Shown: piece after piece, positions 26,232 through 41,200 of the stretch
How positions within the stretch are numbered: the first letter of the stretch is position 1
How the letters are laid out: each line of letters begins with the position of its first letter
Notes under the pieces: generated by a model
Seen by the model: only the letters and a program-made list of their open reading frames with translations
Database searches by the model: none
Told to the model about the DNA's origin: nothing
Source of the DNA: Ctena decussata
Lineage: Eukaryota > Mollusca > Bivalvia > Lucinida > Lucinidae
NCBI GenBank assembly: GCA_963989385.1
Contig: OZ022508.1
Span: 31,580,166 to 31,644,165, forward strand
DNA length: 64,000 nucleotides
Direction: 5' to 3'
Made by a program: the position numbers and the translations under genes

Positions 26232-29200
26232 CAATATATCTGTGATCAAATACTACTTTTATCTGAAATCTGAGGTTGTAGTATATGCATAGATTTGCAT
26301 GTACAATCTGCATTTAAGGTGTCTGGGTACATCATGTTTTTTTTCCAACATTTTGCCAAGGGGAACAACTGTTATGTTTTTCTATATGCTTTCCTGGACC
26401 CTTCCAAATATGGGTCTACGTTTAAAGGAAAGAAGTAGTCCCAAGAGGAGCAAATTCTTTCCCTTAGGAGTTGACCCATATAGAGGAAGACTACAAGGAA
26501 ACTCAGAGTTGTTTTTCCTGCAAGTATACCCCTTTCACCTCACTCATTCTCAGATTACTTGTATTTAGGCCAACAGGGACATCAAAGCTGGAGACACCCT
26601 GATAGTTGAAAGACCTTATGCTGCTGTTCTTTTACCAGATCACTACACAAGTCACTGCCATCACTGTTTTATGGTACTACAGGCTGTTTATCCGTGAGTA
26701 GGACTTAGACCAGGGTTGTAGATAAGGCCACATTTGATGACAATCCCGACATGATTTAAGATTTATAGCTTCACTTTTAGGGGAGCAACTCTGCCAATTT
26801 TTAGTTTGCTACCCTTCCCAGTGAAAACTCTTAATTCATTCTTTTAGAAGTAGACCCCATTTCGGAAAGCAGTAAGAGGATAACATACCTTAAGTCAGTT
26901 TCCTGTTTCAACATGTTTTGGAGCCCATAGGACTGCCAGCTTAGTGTAAATGCAGCAGTAATGAGTGAACATAGGATAAGTTTTTAGTTGAGAAATAAAT
27001 AATCACAGAATATCTTTAGATACGCATTCTTTCCAAGCTCTAAATTCCACCTAAATTTAATCTAGATATTTTTTATGTAGAAATTTAATCCAAAATCATT
27101 CTGTCATCTCTTCTTATTAGGGGGACTGGGGTACAATTTTAATAAGATCAGAAAGAGCAGTCATTGTAAGAACTTCATTGCTTTCTGTTCTGCCAACAGT
27201 TCTTTAACACAATACTTTACAGTGAAATCAACTTTACAAAATCATGTTATTACATGTAGTATGGCACATGCCTTAAATTGAACAATTTACACCTTCAGGG
27301 AAGCAACTCGTTTTACATTTTTTCCCGTTAAAAACGCTTAGTGTTGTACTGAGGTTAAATAATTATTGTAACATACTTTTATCGTTTCAGGTGTAGACAG
27401 TGTACTGCAGTGAAATATTGTAGCCCAGTATGTGAGGAAGAGTCTTGGGTATCTTACCATTATGTAGAATGCTACCATTTAGATTTACTCCACTCTGTAA
27501 GTGAAATATACAAGCTGAAGGGGTATGCCTCTATATTAATTACATTGTGCTATTTTCACTCAAGGGAATTATAGAATCTGTGATGGGGTGGAAACTAACA
27601 CAAGGAAATCTCAAGCTAGTTTTCAGATTAATAACTTAATCTTAAGCAAGGCTTGTCAAGCATAAGACTTAAATAATATGAAAACAAGCCTGAGAATTCC
27701 TAGTCAAGCCTCATCCCTATCCTTGATTAATTTTCTCACCCATTATATTTAATAAAACAAAAAAGCCATTCATTGCTGATTTTTTGTTCAAACCATTAAT
27801 ATGTAATTCCAACTAATTGTCTATAAAAGTTCCTTCTTGTTAATTTCACCCTATGCGTGTATTTTACTGACTGACAGTTTATCAGAGATCAAAATTGTCA
27901 TTTCCTATGCAGCAATGCCTGTTGGTAACTAGTGGAGTTGTTGAAATTATCATGATTTGGGTATATAAAGCAGAGACTGACAGATTGAGACAGCTCTCGG
28001 AGCTTAGGCTGAGACAGCAGGCTTAGATAGAAAAATCTCAGACTGCTCTAAAAGGGATATTTTTATGCCCCCGTGACGATAGTCGGGGGGCATTAAGATT
28101 TGCCCCTGTCTGTCTGTCCGTCTGTCTGTCTGTCCGTCTGTCTGTTCGTCACGCTTTATGGTATAGAGTTTGTGTAATCAACTCCTCCCACAGTTTTCAA
28201 TGGATCTGTTTCAAACTTTGCATACATGTTGGGGACATATTGAAGATGTGCATGTGGATTTTGTTGGACCTAGAATTAATTTTGACAGAATTACGGCCTT
28301 TTGAACTTAGTCATTATTGGCAAATGTTGGACCTAAAATTAATTTTGACAGAATTACGGCCTTTTGAACTTAGTCATTTTTGGCAAATTTTTGCATTGTA
28401 GGGTATAGAGTTTGTGTAATCAACTCCTCCCACAGTTTTCAACGGATCTTTTTCAAACCTTGCATACATGTTATGGACATAGGACCTAAAATTAATTTTG
28501 ACAGAATTACGGCCTTTTGAACTTAGTCATTTTAGGCAAATTTTTGCATTGTAGGGTATAGAGTTTGTGTAACCAACTCCTCCCACAGTTTTCAATGGAT
28601 CTTTTTCCAGCCTTGCATACATGTTGTGGACATATTGACAATGTGCATGTGGATTTTTGTTGGACCTAGAATTAATTTTGACAGAATTACGGCCTTTTGA
28701 ACTTAGTCATTTTAGGCAAATTTTTGCATTGTAGGGTATAGAGTTTGTGTAATCAACTCCTCTCACAGTTTTCAATGGATCTTTTTCAAACTTTGCATAC
28801 ATGCTGTGAATGTATTGAAGATGTGCATGTGGGTTTTTGATGGCACTAGAATTAATTTTGACAGATTCATGGCCTTTTGAACTTAGTCATTCTAGGGAAA
28901 TTTTGCATTGTAGGGTATGGATTTTGTGTTATAAACTTGCTCCACAGTTTTCAATGGATCTTTTTCAAACCTTGTCTACATATGGTGGACATATTTGAAG
29001 ATATGATGAGGCATATTGATAGGTCTAGAATTAATTTTGACAGAATCACAGCCTTTTTAACTTAGTCATTTTGGGCAGTTTTTTTTCATGGCAGGTTATG
29101 TTTTCAATGGATTCTTTGTAGGTGCTTTATTGATAATCATATCATGTGACAGGCGCTGCACGGGGGCATCATTAGTGTCTTACAGACACAATTTTCTAGT

Positions 29201-32200
29201 TGTCCAATAGGTGAAAAAACAGCATCCCAGAACTATCAATGGTTTGGGTTGTTATTGCCTGAACAATCAGTCTAGACCAAGATCAGCTATTAAACTTTAA
29301 GGTGATTGGGTACTCTTCAAGTGATTGCAACTCTGTTTTTTCAGTTTTGCCTCCCTTCTCAGTGTGGTTAAACTATTCCTGAAGAGTAGTTTGTTTAGAA
29401 GGACTTACAAAGGGAAGTGAATTGAAGAGTCATGAGTTATTCCCCTTTGTAAAAATGTTGGAAAAACATGGAGATATACCCATAAACCTTATATAGATAA
29501 AAGATATTAATTTGTACTGTTTTACCATTTAAGAATTGTATTTACGGATCCTGAGTTTGATTCCAGGAAACGGAAATATTTTTAATCGCAAACAGAGTTC
29601 CCTTGCACACAGCCTTTCATTATTGTCCTCCCATCATCCGGATATAAATGAAATATTGATGAAAAGAACATAAAATTGCAAGTCCATCCATCATGAAGAA
29701 TTGTAATTACTTTATCTTTTTAGGTTGGTATAGCTCACCTCAGCCTCAGGATTATTCTTGTTGCAGGCCTGCAGTCCTTATTAGGTAAATATCAATGCTT
29801 GTACTAAGCATACAAAGTATATTGAGGTCTATATGTGTAGTTTTCGTTTTTCAGTCAGTTGTCCATTCATTCAGTAGCCAATGTTTGTTGTAAAGAATTG
29901 CATTAAGTTCTTTTCTTTTGCTCTGTTTTCCAGAGAGTCTTACTGGACCTTGTTTGTAATAAAATGTGCTTAATGTAATTACAGGATGGATACTGATCTT
30001 GCATCACCTGGATGCTGCTTCTGGCATAAGGTCAAGGTCATAGACTTTGAAAGTTGTACAACAGTTGTTACAAAAGTTGTGGAAAAGGTTGTGTTTAATA
30101 ACTTACAGTAGGTGGACAAAAGTATTCGTCACAAAGTGACGTCGCCGTTTAAAGTTAATGCATTTCCATAATTTTTAAAAAGAATACTGTCGAAAAGTAT
30201 GTTAAGACAATGAAATGAAACTTGTATGGTCTAAAAGCGATTTGAAAACAGGAATATTAAATGAAATATTAAGATTATTCTATGTTTAGTTTAGGAGTTT
30301 CACGTGATTAAAATGAATGTAAAAGTTTTAAAATCTTGATCCCCATTGACGTTAATGTTAACGTCATCGAAAAATGGAAGTTTTTGTTTTCCTTTCATTT
30401 AAAACTGTTTGTACAAGAAAATAGTAAAAGAACTGAATTTCTTGTTATGCTTGTTTATTGCGTAAATCATTTTGCATACACTGGGTGAAAAAAGTGTAGT
30501 GATTACTGCCGTAGTTTGTCGATAATAATTTTTACAAAATTTGTGTAAATACACTGATTTAAACGGCAACGTCACTTTGTGACGAATACTTCTGTCCACC
30601 TACTGTAGTTGAATGCCTCAATTTGAAATTGTTCAGATGTACTTAATGTTAGTACAGAATGAGTACATATTAGTTTTTGTCATCAGAATGCTGCTGCAGA
30701 CCTAAGGTCACTGTCACAGACTCTGAAATCTGTTTAGATTTAGCATTTAAGTTTCACGTTAAGTTGTATCTGTTCGTATATATTAGTATGTTTGAATATA
30801 GCCTTTTGAAGTTTACATGTAGGTTGAAACAGTTTAGTTGACATCACTTGAATAATGCTGCTAACCATAAGTTACAGTCATAGATTTTGAAATTTATATA
30901 ACATTTGTATAAAAGTTATAATGTAAGTGTATTCTTATGCTAATTGCAAAAGCTTGAGAAGGAATCTTTTGATATGTGACTGGTCTGTTTCTCCTAATCT
31001 TTCCTTTAAGAGTTGACCCCAGTTAGAAGGGAGGCAGAATTGGAAATGGCAAAGTTGTTTCCCCTTTGATTTACCTAGAGGTCTTAATTAGGGGATAACT
31101 GTCTTGAAAATTGTCATTTGGGGAGGTAACTCATTGGTTTTGTGGTCAGAAATTTCGTTTTACGGCGACGCGCTAGCGGAGCCGTAAAACGCAATTTGCA
31201 ACCATAAAAACGATGATTTATCTCCCCAAATGACAATTTTCAATACAGTTATCCCCATTCTAATGCACTTTTCCACATTTTCACTTTTCATAATGTACTA
31301 TTTTGCACCCAATTTAAGCCCCGTCAGCGACGTAAAACCAAATGTCAGCCAATGAGAAGCGACGTTACTTAATGACGTCGGGTTTGCGACAGTATATCGC
31401 AGAATATACTGTCGCAAATTTTTGATGTTATCCAATCAGACATCGCGTTATATTTGTAAGCGCATTAGAATGCAAGTTCTTACTATCATTTATCAGATTT
31501 CAGAAAGAATTGGGAAAAATTAAAAACCGAAGATAGACGAATCCCAGGACTGACTGAATGTGGAAAATATGAAAGAAACTACTTATCAGTGTATGAGTTG
31601 ATGACACACACAGAAGATATGGCTACAGAGGACCTCCTTAAATACTCTATAGTAGGTACTGGAAGATAGTAATTGTTTGTGAACTCTTATTTTACAAGGG
31701 TGACAACCTACGTCATAGCGCTGACGTCATAACCGTTTTATCGGCAGCCCTAATAAGGTAACTGTTTTGCATAACGAAGGCTTGGCAAACACTGAAACAA
31801 CCAAATATATAGTCGATATGGTGCCTATAGATTTTTGTACTCAATATTACTAGAATTTACCATAAAATACTTGCTTAATCTGATAACGCTTCGCCAAGGT
31901 GGTCTGTATCGACGCTACCTTAATGCATGTTTATCTCAGCTATCCACATCAAAAATTCTGGTGAGGCGTTTTTAGCTCACCTGAGCACGAAGTGCTCAGG
32001 GTGAGCTTTTGGGATACCCTGATGTCCGTCGTCCGTCGTACGTCCGGACGTCCGTCCGTCCGTCCGGACGTCCGTCAACTTTTGCTTGTGTACACTCTAG
32101 CGGGCACAGTTTTGATCCAATCTTTATGAAACTTTGTCAGAATGTTAGTCTTAATAAAATCTAGGCCAAGTTCGAAACTGGGTCATGTCGGGTCAAAAAC

Positions 32201-35200
32201 TAGGTCACTAGGTCAAATTTTAGAAAAACCTTGTGTACGTTGTAGAAGGCACAGTTTTGATCCAAAGTTCATGAAACTTTGTCAGAATGTTTATCCTCAT
32301 AATATGTAGGACGAGTTCGAAACTGGGTCATGTTGAATCAAAAACTAGGTCACTAGGTCAAATCATAGAAAAACCTTGTGTACGCTTTAGAGGACACAGT
32401 TTTGATCCAATCTTTATGAAACTTTGTCAGAATGTTTATCTCCATAAAATCTAGGCCAAGTTCTAAACTGGGTCATGTCGGGTCAAAAACTAGGTCACTA
32501 GGTCAAATCTTAGAAAAACCTTGTGTGCGCTCTAGAGGACACAGTTTTGATCCAAAGTTCATGAAACTTTGTCAGAATGTTTATCTCCATTAAATCTAGG
32601 CCAAGTTCGAAACTGGGTCATGTCAGGTCAAAAACTAGGTCACTAGGTCAAATCTTAGAAAAACCTTGTGTACGCTCTAGAGGGCACAGTTTTCATTCAA
32701 AGTTCATGAAACTTTGTCAGAATGTTTATCCTCATAGTATCTAGGACAAGTTCGAAACTGGGTCACTTCGGGTCTAAAACTAGGTCACTAGGTCAAATCA
32801 TAGAAAAACCTTGTTTACGCTCTAGAGGACACAGTTTTGATCCAATCTATATGAAACTTTGTCAGAATGTTTATCTCCATAAACTCTAGGCCAAGTTTGA
32901 CACTGGGTCATGTCGGGTCAAAAACTAGGTCACTAGGTCAAATCTTAGAAAAACCTTGTGTAGGCTCTAGAAGGAACAGTTTTGATCCAAAGCTCATGAA
33001 ACTTAATCGGAAAGTGTATCCTTATAATATCTAGGATAAGTTTGAAACTGGGTCACGTCGGGTCAAAAACTAGGTCACTAGGTCAAATCATAGAAAAACC
33101 TTGTGTGTGCTCTAGAAGTCACAGTTTTGATCCAAAGTTCATGAAACTTTGTCAGAATGTTTATCCCCATAATATGTAGGACAAGTTTGAAACTGGGTCT
33201 TGTCGGGTCAAAAACTAGGTCACTAGGTCAAATCATAGAAAAACCTTGTGTAAGCTTTAGAGGACACAGTTTTGATCTAATCTTTATGAAACTTTGTCAG
33301 AATGTTTACTTCCATAAACTCTCGGCCAATTTTTTTTGTAAGTAGGTCATGTCTGGTCAAAAACAAGGTCACTAGGTCAAATCATAGAAAAACCTTGTGT
33401 ACGCTCTAGAGGACACAATTTTGATCCAAAGTTCATGAAACTTTGTCAGAATGTTTATCCTCATAATATGTAGGATAAGTTCGAAACTGGGTCATGTCAG
33501 GTCAAAAACTTGGTCACTAGGTCAAATCTTAGAAAAACCTTTTGTACGCTCTAGAAGGCACAGTTTTGATCCAAAGGTCATGAAACTTTGTCAGAATGTT
33601 TATCCTCATAATATCTAGAACAAGTTTGAAACTGGGTCACTTCGGGTCAAAACTAGGTCACTAGGTCAAATCATAGAAAAACCTTGTGTACGCTCTAGAG
33701 GACACCGTTTTGATCCAATCTTTATGAAACATTGTCAGAATGTTTATCTCTATAAACTCTAGGCCAAGTTCGAAACTGGGTCATGTCGAGTTATAAACTA
33801 GGTCACTAGGTCAAATCTTAGAAAAACCTTGTGTGCGCTCTAGAAGGCACAGTTTTGATCCAAAGTTCATGAAACTATGTCAGAATGTTTATCCTCATAA
33901 TATGTAGGACAAGTTTGAAACTGGGTCATGTTGGGTCAAAAACTAGGTCACTAGGTCAAATCATAGAAAAAACATTGTGTATGCTCTAGAGGACACAGTT
34001 TTGATCTAATCTTTATGAAACATTGTCAGAATGTTTATCTCTATAAACTATAGGCCAACTTCGAAACTGGGTCTTGTTGGGTCAAAAACTAGGTCACTAG
34101 GTCAAATCTTAGAAAAGCCTTGTGTACGCTCTAGAAGGCACAGTTTTGATCCAAAGTTCATGAAACTATGTCAGAATGTTTATCCTCATAATATGTAGGA
34201 CAACTTTGAAACTGGGTCATGTCGGGTCAAGAACTAGGTCACTAGGTCAAATCATTGAAAAACCTTGTGTACGCTCTATTAAGACGCAGTTTTGATCTAA
34301 TCTTTATGAAACTTTGTCAGAATGTTTACTTTCATAAACTCTCTGCCAAGTGTGAAAGTAGGTCATGTCGGGTCAAAAACAAGGTCACTAGGTCAAATCA
34401 TAGAAAAACCTTGTGTATGCTCTAAAGGGCACAGTTTTGATCCAAAGTTCATGAAACTATGTCAGAATGTTTATCCTCATAATATGTAGGATAAGTTCGA
34501 AACTGGGTCATGTCGGGTCAAAAACTTGGTCACTAGGTCAAATCTTAGAAAAACCTTGTGTACGCTCTAGAAGGCACAGTTTTGATCCAAAGTTCATGAA
34601 ACTTTGTCAGAATGTTTATCCTCATAATATCTAGGACGAATTCGAAACTGGGTCACGTCGGGTCAAAAACTAGGTCACTAGGTCAAATCATAGAAAAACT
34701 TGTGTACGCTCTAGAGGACACAGTTTTGATCCAATCTTTATGAAACATTGTCAGAATGTTTATCTCCATAAACTCTAGGCCAAGTTCGAAACTGGGTCAT
34801 GTCGAGTTATAAACTAGGTCACTAGGTCAAATCTTAGAAAAACCTTGTGTGTGCTCTAGAAGGCACAGTTTTGATCCAAAGTTCTTGAAACTTTGTCAGA
34901 ATGTTTATCCTCATAATATGTAGGACAAGTTTGAAACTGGGTCATGTTGGGTCAAAAACTAGGTCACTAGGTCAAATCATAGAAAAACCTTGTGTACGCT
35001 CTAGAGGACACAGTTTTGATCTAATCTTTATGAAACTTTGTCAGAATGTTTATCTTCATAAACTCTCGGCCAAGTTTGAAAGTAGGTCATGTCGGGTAAA
35101 AAAACTAGGTCACTAGGTCAAATCTTAGAAAAACGTTGTGTAAGCTGTAAGCACTAGAAGGCATAGTTTTGATCCAATCTTCTTGTAACTATGTCAAAAT

Positions 35201-38200
35201 GTTTATTGTCCGTATATCTAAGCCCCCTATGAAACTGAGTCACGTCGGCTCAAGGTCAAATCTTAGAAAAACTTTGTGTACACCCTAGAGGGCACAGTTT
35301 TGATCCAATCTTCATGAAACTCTGTCAGAATGTTTATCTTAATGAAATCTAGGTAAAGTTTGAAACTGGGTCGTGTCGGGTCAAAAACTTGGTCACTAGG
35401 TCAAATATAAGAACGACCTTGTATACGCTCCAGAGGGCACAGTTTTGATCCAATCTCAATGAAACTGTGTCAGAATGTTTATTCTTACAATATCCAGGCC
35501 AAGTTTGAAACTGGGTCATGCCGGGTCAAAAACTAGGTCAAATGTTAGTATGGTAAAAACTCTTATAAATCTTCACCAGAGCCAGTGAACTGATTAATGC
35601 TCAGGTGAGCGATTCAGGGCCACCATGGCCCTCTTGTTTAATTTCTCACCCTTTGAAGAATCATGTCCTGTATATCTGGACCATATGTATATGTAAGCAC
35701 CGACTCGCCATTTTATCTTGTGTTAAAATCCTGTCTCTTGTATGTTACAAACGGAAAATCTGTTGGAGTTTCTTCAAAATGGCCATCGAACAATTAATTC
35801 TGTCACGGACGCTATGACGTAGGTCTTTACCCCTGATTTTAAGGAATCTGAGAAATGGATAATAAAAACAAATATTTTACAAAGGTTTGAATTTTCAATT
35901 CTTAGAAAGGGTATTTGCATTATTGCCTTTTCACAGATAGCCAGTTTACAGATCCTGGATTAGGCGAGTGTCACTTATTCTGCAAGAGCTTTATTTGACA
36001 GGAGCATGCATTTTCCCTAGTACGTGTGACTTCCAATAAAACTTGGACATCCATAACCTTAACTTTTTAAAATATACATCTTGGTAAGTATAGAGAAGTG
36101 CAAAGTAGAGAGATCAGGACCAGTGCTAACTTTATCTGACAAAAACTTTTATACCCCTGAGTGCACCAAAAAAGGCTGACAACAAAATTAAATCTACAAA
36201 ATTTCGCAGAATGTTTCAACAAAACAATATTATATTGGGAGTTTAAAATTTAGAGGGCAAACAGGGTAGAGCCAGATGAGGTGGCTCATGATGAGCCACT
36301 TCATCTGGATTTACCCAGTTAGCAAATACAGCTATTTTCTTGTTGGGACATAAAGATTAAACCATGCCTGCATAATCAGGAAATGGGTGGGTAGGATAAA
36401 ATTCATTATGAACTTAATTAATATTGGAGAATTTCTTTTGGCAATAATGTTTGTTTAATACTATATTGATTTATTATTTTTTCTTTCAGACAGCCCTTCT
36501 GCTACTTAAGATTCTTCAACACTCAAATTGGTTTGGAAAATTCACTGTTACAACACAGAATCTAAGTGAGCAGGACAACTCGAAGACATCAGATACATAT
36601 AATAAAGAACCAGCAACAGAAAAAACCTGCATTGAAGATGGTGTGCTTGGAGTAGACGCTGTTGAAGGGCGTGAGTCAAGTATATGTTCGGACAAATATA
36701 TCCCCATTGAAAATTCTGTGTCAAATTTACGTATATGCAATGGAGGTGAACCCATTCCTCAGGAAAGTGTTAGTGTGCCAAACAAGGTTGCTTCAGTTGA
36801 AAATCAAAAAGATCTTAAAATGAGGTGTGAACTTGAAACTTCAAAATGTAGACTGGAATTACATAAACAGACTTCTGCAGAAGAAAGTAAAACATTGAAT
36901 GCAAATGATACTGAACTCTATATTGGCGGATTATTGTTACGTCACATACAGCAGTTAATATGTAATGCTCATGCAATAACAGAAATTCAGGTGACACGGT
37001 CAAGGGAGAACACTCCAGTGCAGGAAACCAGTCAAGTGAGAGTTGCTACTGCAATTTATCCTACAGCCAGTCTAATGAACCATTCTTGTGATCCAACAAT
37101 TATATCAAGGTATGTCTTTAAAGGTGAATGGGTATACATTCAGGGGCAACAGATCTGCTGTTTTCATATTTCCCTCCCTTCTCAATGGGTACCAGTTCAA
37201 TTTGAAAGAACTGGCTCATCTCAGACTGGTAGAAAATGTTTTACCTTTAAGAGTAGACCCCCTTGTGGAAGGGCCTTGTCTTCCAAGGGTCGGGCCGCGT
37301 AGCACAATCAGTAGGGCACCTGACTCATAAGTCAGAGGTCCTGGGTTCAAAACCTGGTCTGGCCACATACTTTCGTTTCTCCTTCCGCTGATTCAAGAAG
37401 GGCAGTTGTCAGTTACTGGCGAAGGTATGTGCACTTAGTACTGGTTAACTGCTTAGGAGGTCTAAGCCTGCTCAGGAATAGTGTGGTTAGGTTAACTGAC
37501 CATCCCGACCTGACCATAGCTGTTTACCGTGGACGTTAATTATCAAATCAATCAAACAATCGTCTTCCAAGGAAGCAAACAGGAAGTCCAGAAGTTGTTC
37601 CCCTTTGTAAATATGGTAGGGAAATGTAGAGATGAACCTTTGTTTATATCAAAGGAAGAAACATTGAATTCTGGATATAGTCTGATCATTATGAACCTGT
37701 CAGTATCTGTAATAACTTGACTGATAATTTCATATGACTACAAATGTCAAGATACTTTTTCTCTCTAAGGTACCACCAATGAGTGTATCCAAAGCTTATC
37801 TAAAGACAGGTATCTGTCTATCATACGAGCCAACACATTTTGTTCTGCATAGATATGAGGTATTTAAGTAAACAAAATGGCTGAAGCCATATATTGTTCA
37901 GTAAATGCCAGTTTATTCTTGTGTTCCTTGGCTTTTCAGTTGTTTTTGTGGCAACTACCAGAAGAGAGACATAGGTATTACTTTTCTGGTGTCATCGGCG
38001 GCATAAACTTTACATCTGGTTTTCTGGTTTGGCTGTGTTTTTGACAAGACTGACAGGAGGCTAAACATTCTGCAGAATTCTTGTTTATTTATTTATTAGG
38101 TGTTCACAGGTGTGTGGTAATTATGTGGGATTGCTCATTTCTTGTTCAAACTTCACCTACATGTATCTATTAGGACTGTAGCTCAGTAGGTTAAGCCGAG

Positions 38201-41200
38201 GCCTGCTGATCCAGTGGTACTGGGTTCAGGGCCTATGGGGGCGGAAGTTTTTCCAAATGTAAACAGGCTTCCATTGCACACAACCTCTCATTATCACCCT
38301 CCCATTGTCCTGATTTGACTGAAATACTGTTATAAAGGAGGTAAAATCACATCAACCTTCCATCCATCTCACAGTGTCCTCCTCTTACAAACTTGGTACA
38401 TGTATGTTGGCATGCTGACTTCAAATGTTCCAAGTTATATAATTTATCAGTTGATCAATAGATTGTGTGAGATAACTCCATTCATGTTCAAACTGTACCT
38501 ATTCCAGTCAGGTAACAAATGTCATGGTGCTTGCATTAGTTTCTGATATCTTTTATTTTCAGTTTCTACAAGGATACCTTAATTGTGCGAGCTACTAAAG
38601 CTGTGAAGGCTGGTGGGGAAATTTTCAACTGCTATGGTAACTTTCAGTTGACACAAAAAGTGCTAAAATTGGAAATAGTGAAATTTGCAAACAGAGTAGA
38701 TTCAGATGAGGTGGCTCATAAGGAGCCACCTCAATTGGATATACACTGTTTGCCCTCTTAGTCTAGTATTTCAATTGTTAATATGATTTAGCTTTGAATG
38801 AAACATATTTTGAAATTTTGCAGATGTTAATTTTCTGTTCTGCGTTTTGGCACTTTAAGGGTTAGAGTATGATCAAGGTTTATGGATACACCACAAGGGA
38901 GGTCACTCTAACATGGAAATATTTGCCTCCCTTCTCATAGGAGCTACTCTTAAAGGAAAGAATTTGCTCTCTCTAGAGAGCAAATTCTTTCCTTTAAGAA
39001 TAGCCCTAGAGAGCAAATTCTTTCCTTTAAGAGTAGCCCCTTTGGAGAAGGGGCTTACCTATCAGAGAAAGGAAGCACTTACTCTGTTCCTGAAGTTGTC
39101 TTCAATGTAAAACTGATGCCAAAATGGTGTAGCCATAGACCTTAAATGGAAATGTTTCTTGCTTGGTGTGTCCTTTTCAAAAGCTTTTTATTTTCAAGCT
39201 AAGCTGTTGTGCACGCTAGTTTTGTCATCCATGTTGATGGCCTGGTTAGTTACTGTACTAGTTGAGAGGGTTACTTATGCAGCATAATGTGTTACAGTTC
39301 CTTTTAAAGTTATCTCTTTACCATTAAGGAATATTTTCTGTTTTGACTGAAATTTTCTCTTATATTTATTCTTATGTCTGTTTTTGTTTCATTTTATTTG
39401 TTTATTTATTTTTGACATTATTGGTCGTCAGAGCAAGTGCAATTATTATGCCCATTTACACAAATGGATATTAGCAGAATTTCATTTTCCCTCTCTTCTC
39501 AATAGGCTCTACTCTTAAGAAAAGAATTTGCTCCTACTGGAGCAAATCATAGGGGAGCAAATTCTTTGTCTTGAGCAGACACATATGGGGAGCAAATTCT
39601 TTCCATAAGAGTAGAGCTATTTAGAAGGGTTTTATTGCCCAAGGAAGCAAACAGGAAGCCACAGAAATTGTCTCCCTTTTGTCTCCCTTTTAAAAAATTG
39701 GCAGAAAAACATGAAGATGTACCCATACCCCTTAACTTATTGGAATTTGAATAAGTGGTATGAACTACCAGAGTTTTGTCTACTGTAAAGATTCTAAATG
39801 TCAGGGCAGATAGGTCTGAGCAAACAGTGCAGACCTAGATCAGACTGCTCCCAGTCTTTTGGGAGCAAGTCTTATCTGGGTCTGCACTGTTTGCCATTCA
39901 GCCTGCACTTTTTAGAAGAATTACTGCAGTGTAAACCACTCTCAATTTTTAAGACAATTATGGTTATTATTTTAGGTGTCACGATTTTTGTCTTGCCTGC
40001 AACAAGCAGAAGCAAGACCCAGATATTACTTTTGCCATGTTTTTGTTGTTGTGATTGATGTAAACTTTGCGTTGAAATTTCTGGTTTAGCCCTGTGTTGT
40101 GATAATGTGCAGACAGGAGAGATAAACCATTTTGTGGAATTCTTGTTTGTCTATTACAGGTCCACACTTCAGAAGAATGAAGAGAGCTGAGAGACAACAG
40201 TGTTTAAATGACCAGTATTTCTTCGCATGTTCTTGTCAACCATGTACCAGTGGAGCAGATGAGGAGGAAATATTTTCTGTAATTGAGCCACCACACAACA
40301 AAACCAACAAAGTGGCATTGCGCCCAACAAAGAGTTAGAACAGCCTGGGCAACTGCCCAGTCTGATCAGAGTCTTTGCAGTGTGCTTTAAGAGTAGCTAA
40401 GGGTCTAAGCTAGCTCCATGTGGACAGCTAAGATTCTAATCAGACTAGGCTGATGCCCAGGCTGATCTGAGTTTGCATGGGGCACATGCCACTTTGTTGG
40501 TTTTATTATGTCGTAGCTAAATTTTTTGTAGATAATGACACAAAAGGTGTTTGGGAGCACTGCATCCTTTTCAGCCTTTTTTTAAATGGAGACAATTTCT
40601 GTGACCTCTTCTTGTTGCCCTGGGTAACAGATCCTTCCAAAAAGAGTTGTCCCCCTTTGAGAAAGGAGGCAAAGATGAAAACAGCAGAGTTGCTTTGCTT
40701 ATTTTAGTAAAACTTATGTCATAACATTTTTAACAAGCTATATAAAGATGAACTTATTCAGCGCAGTGTCCTATTTCACATTTTTCAAGAAGTCATGATC
40801 AGTCCAAAACACAGGTTAATTTCTGAAATAATACATCTTAAAGATTGCAGCTAACTGGCATACCTTTAGCATAGTGTTTTGAACCACAGGACCGAGTAAA
40901 ACTTTGAATTTCACTAAGTTTTTGTTTGAAATCCAAGTAGCCATATCTTTAATTATTAATAAGCATGTTTTGTAAATTATGCCTGTCATTATTTGATTCA
41001 GACTGAGGGAATGACAACTACACCTTTCAAGATTTAACTTTTTGATTAACACTTAACCCCCTATTATTGTTACAGAGCTTCAGTTGTCCGATGTGTCATG
41101 GGCCTTTCTGTAAAACAGCTGACATGCTGGTATGTCGTGAGTGTCAGCACACAAGCAGTAGCCTTCAGGAAATCGAGGCACACACCCAGACAGCTAGTGA

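Noticed and set aside
31497..31510. Alternative exon 11 acceptor at 31503-31504
   Set aside because: It would bring TAA into frame five codons later; the upstream AG keeps the frame open.
33157..35116. Frames in the 31970 element
   Set aside because: Same cause: tandem units without stops in one frame. No conserved domain.
37290..37365. Possible tRNA gene
   Set aside because: A and B boxes are present but the anticodon arm does not pair as in a tRNA. It is followed by a SINE body and tail with a target duplication.
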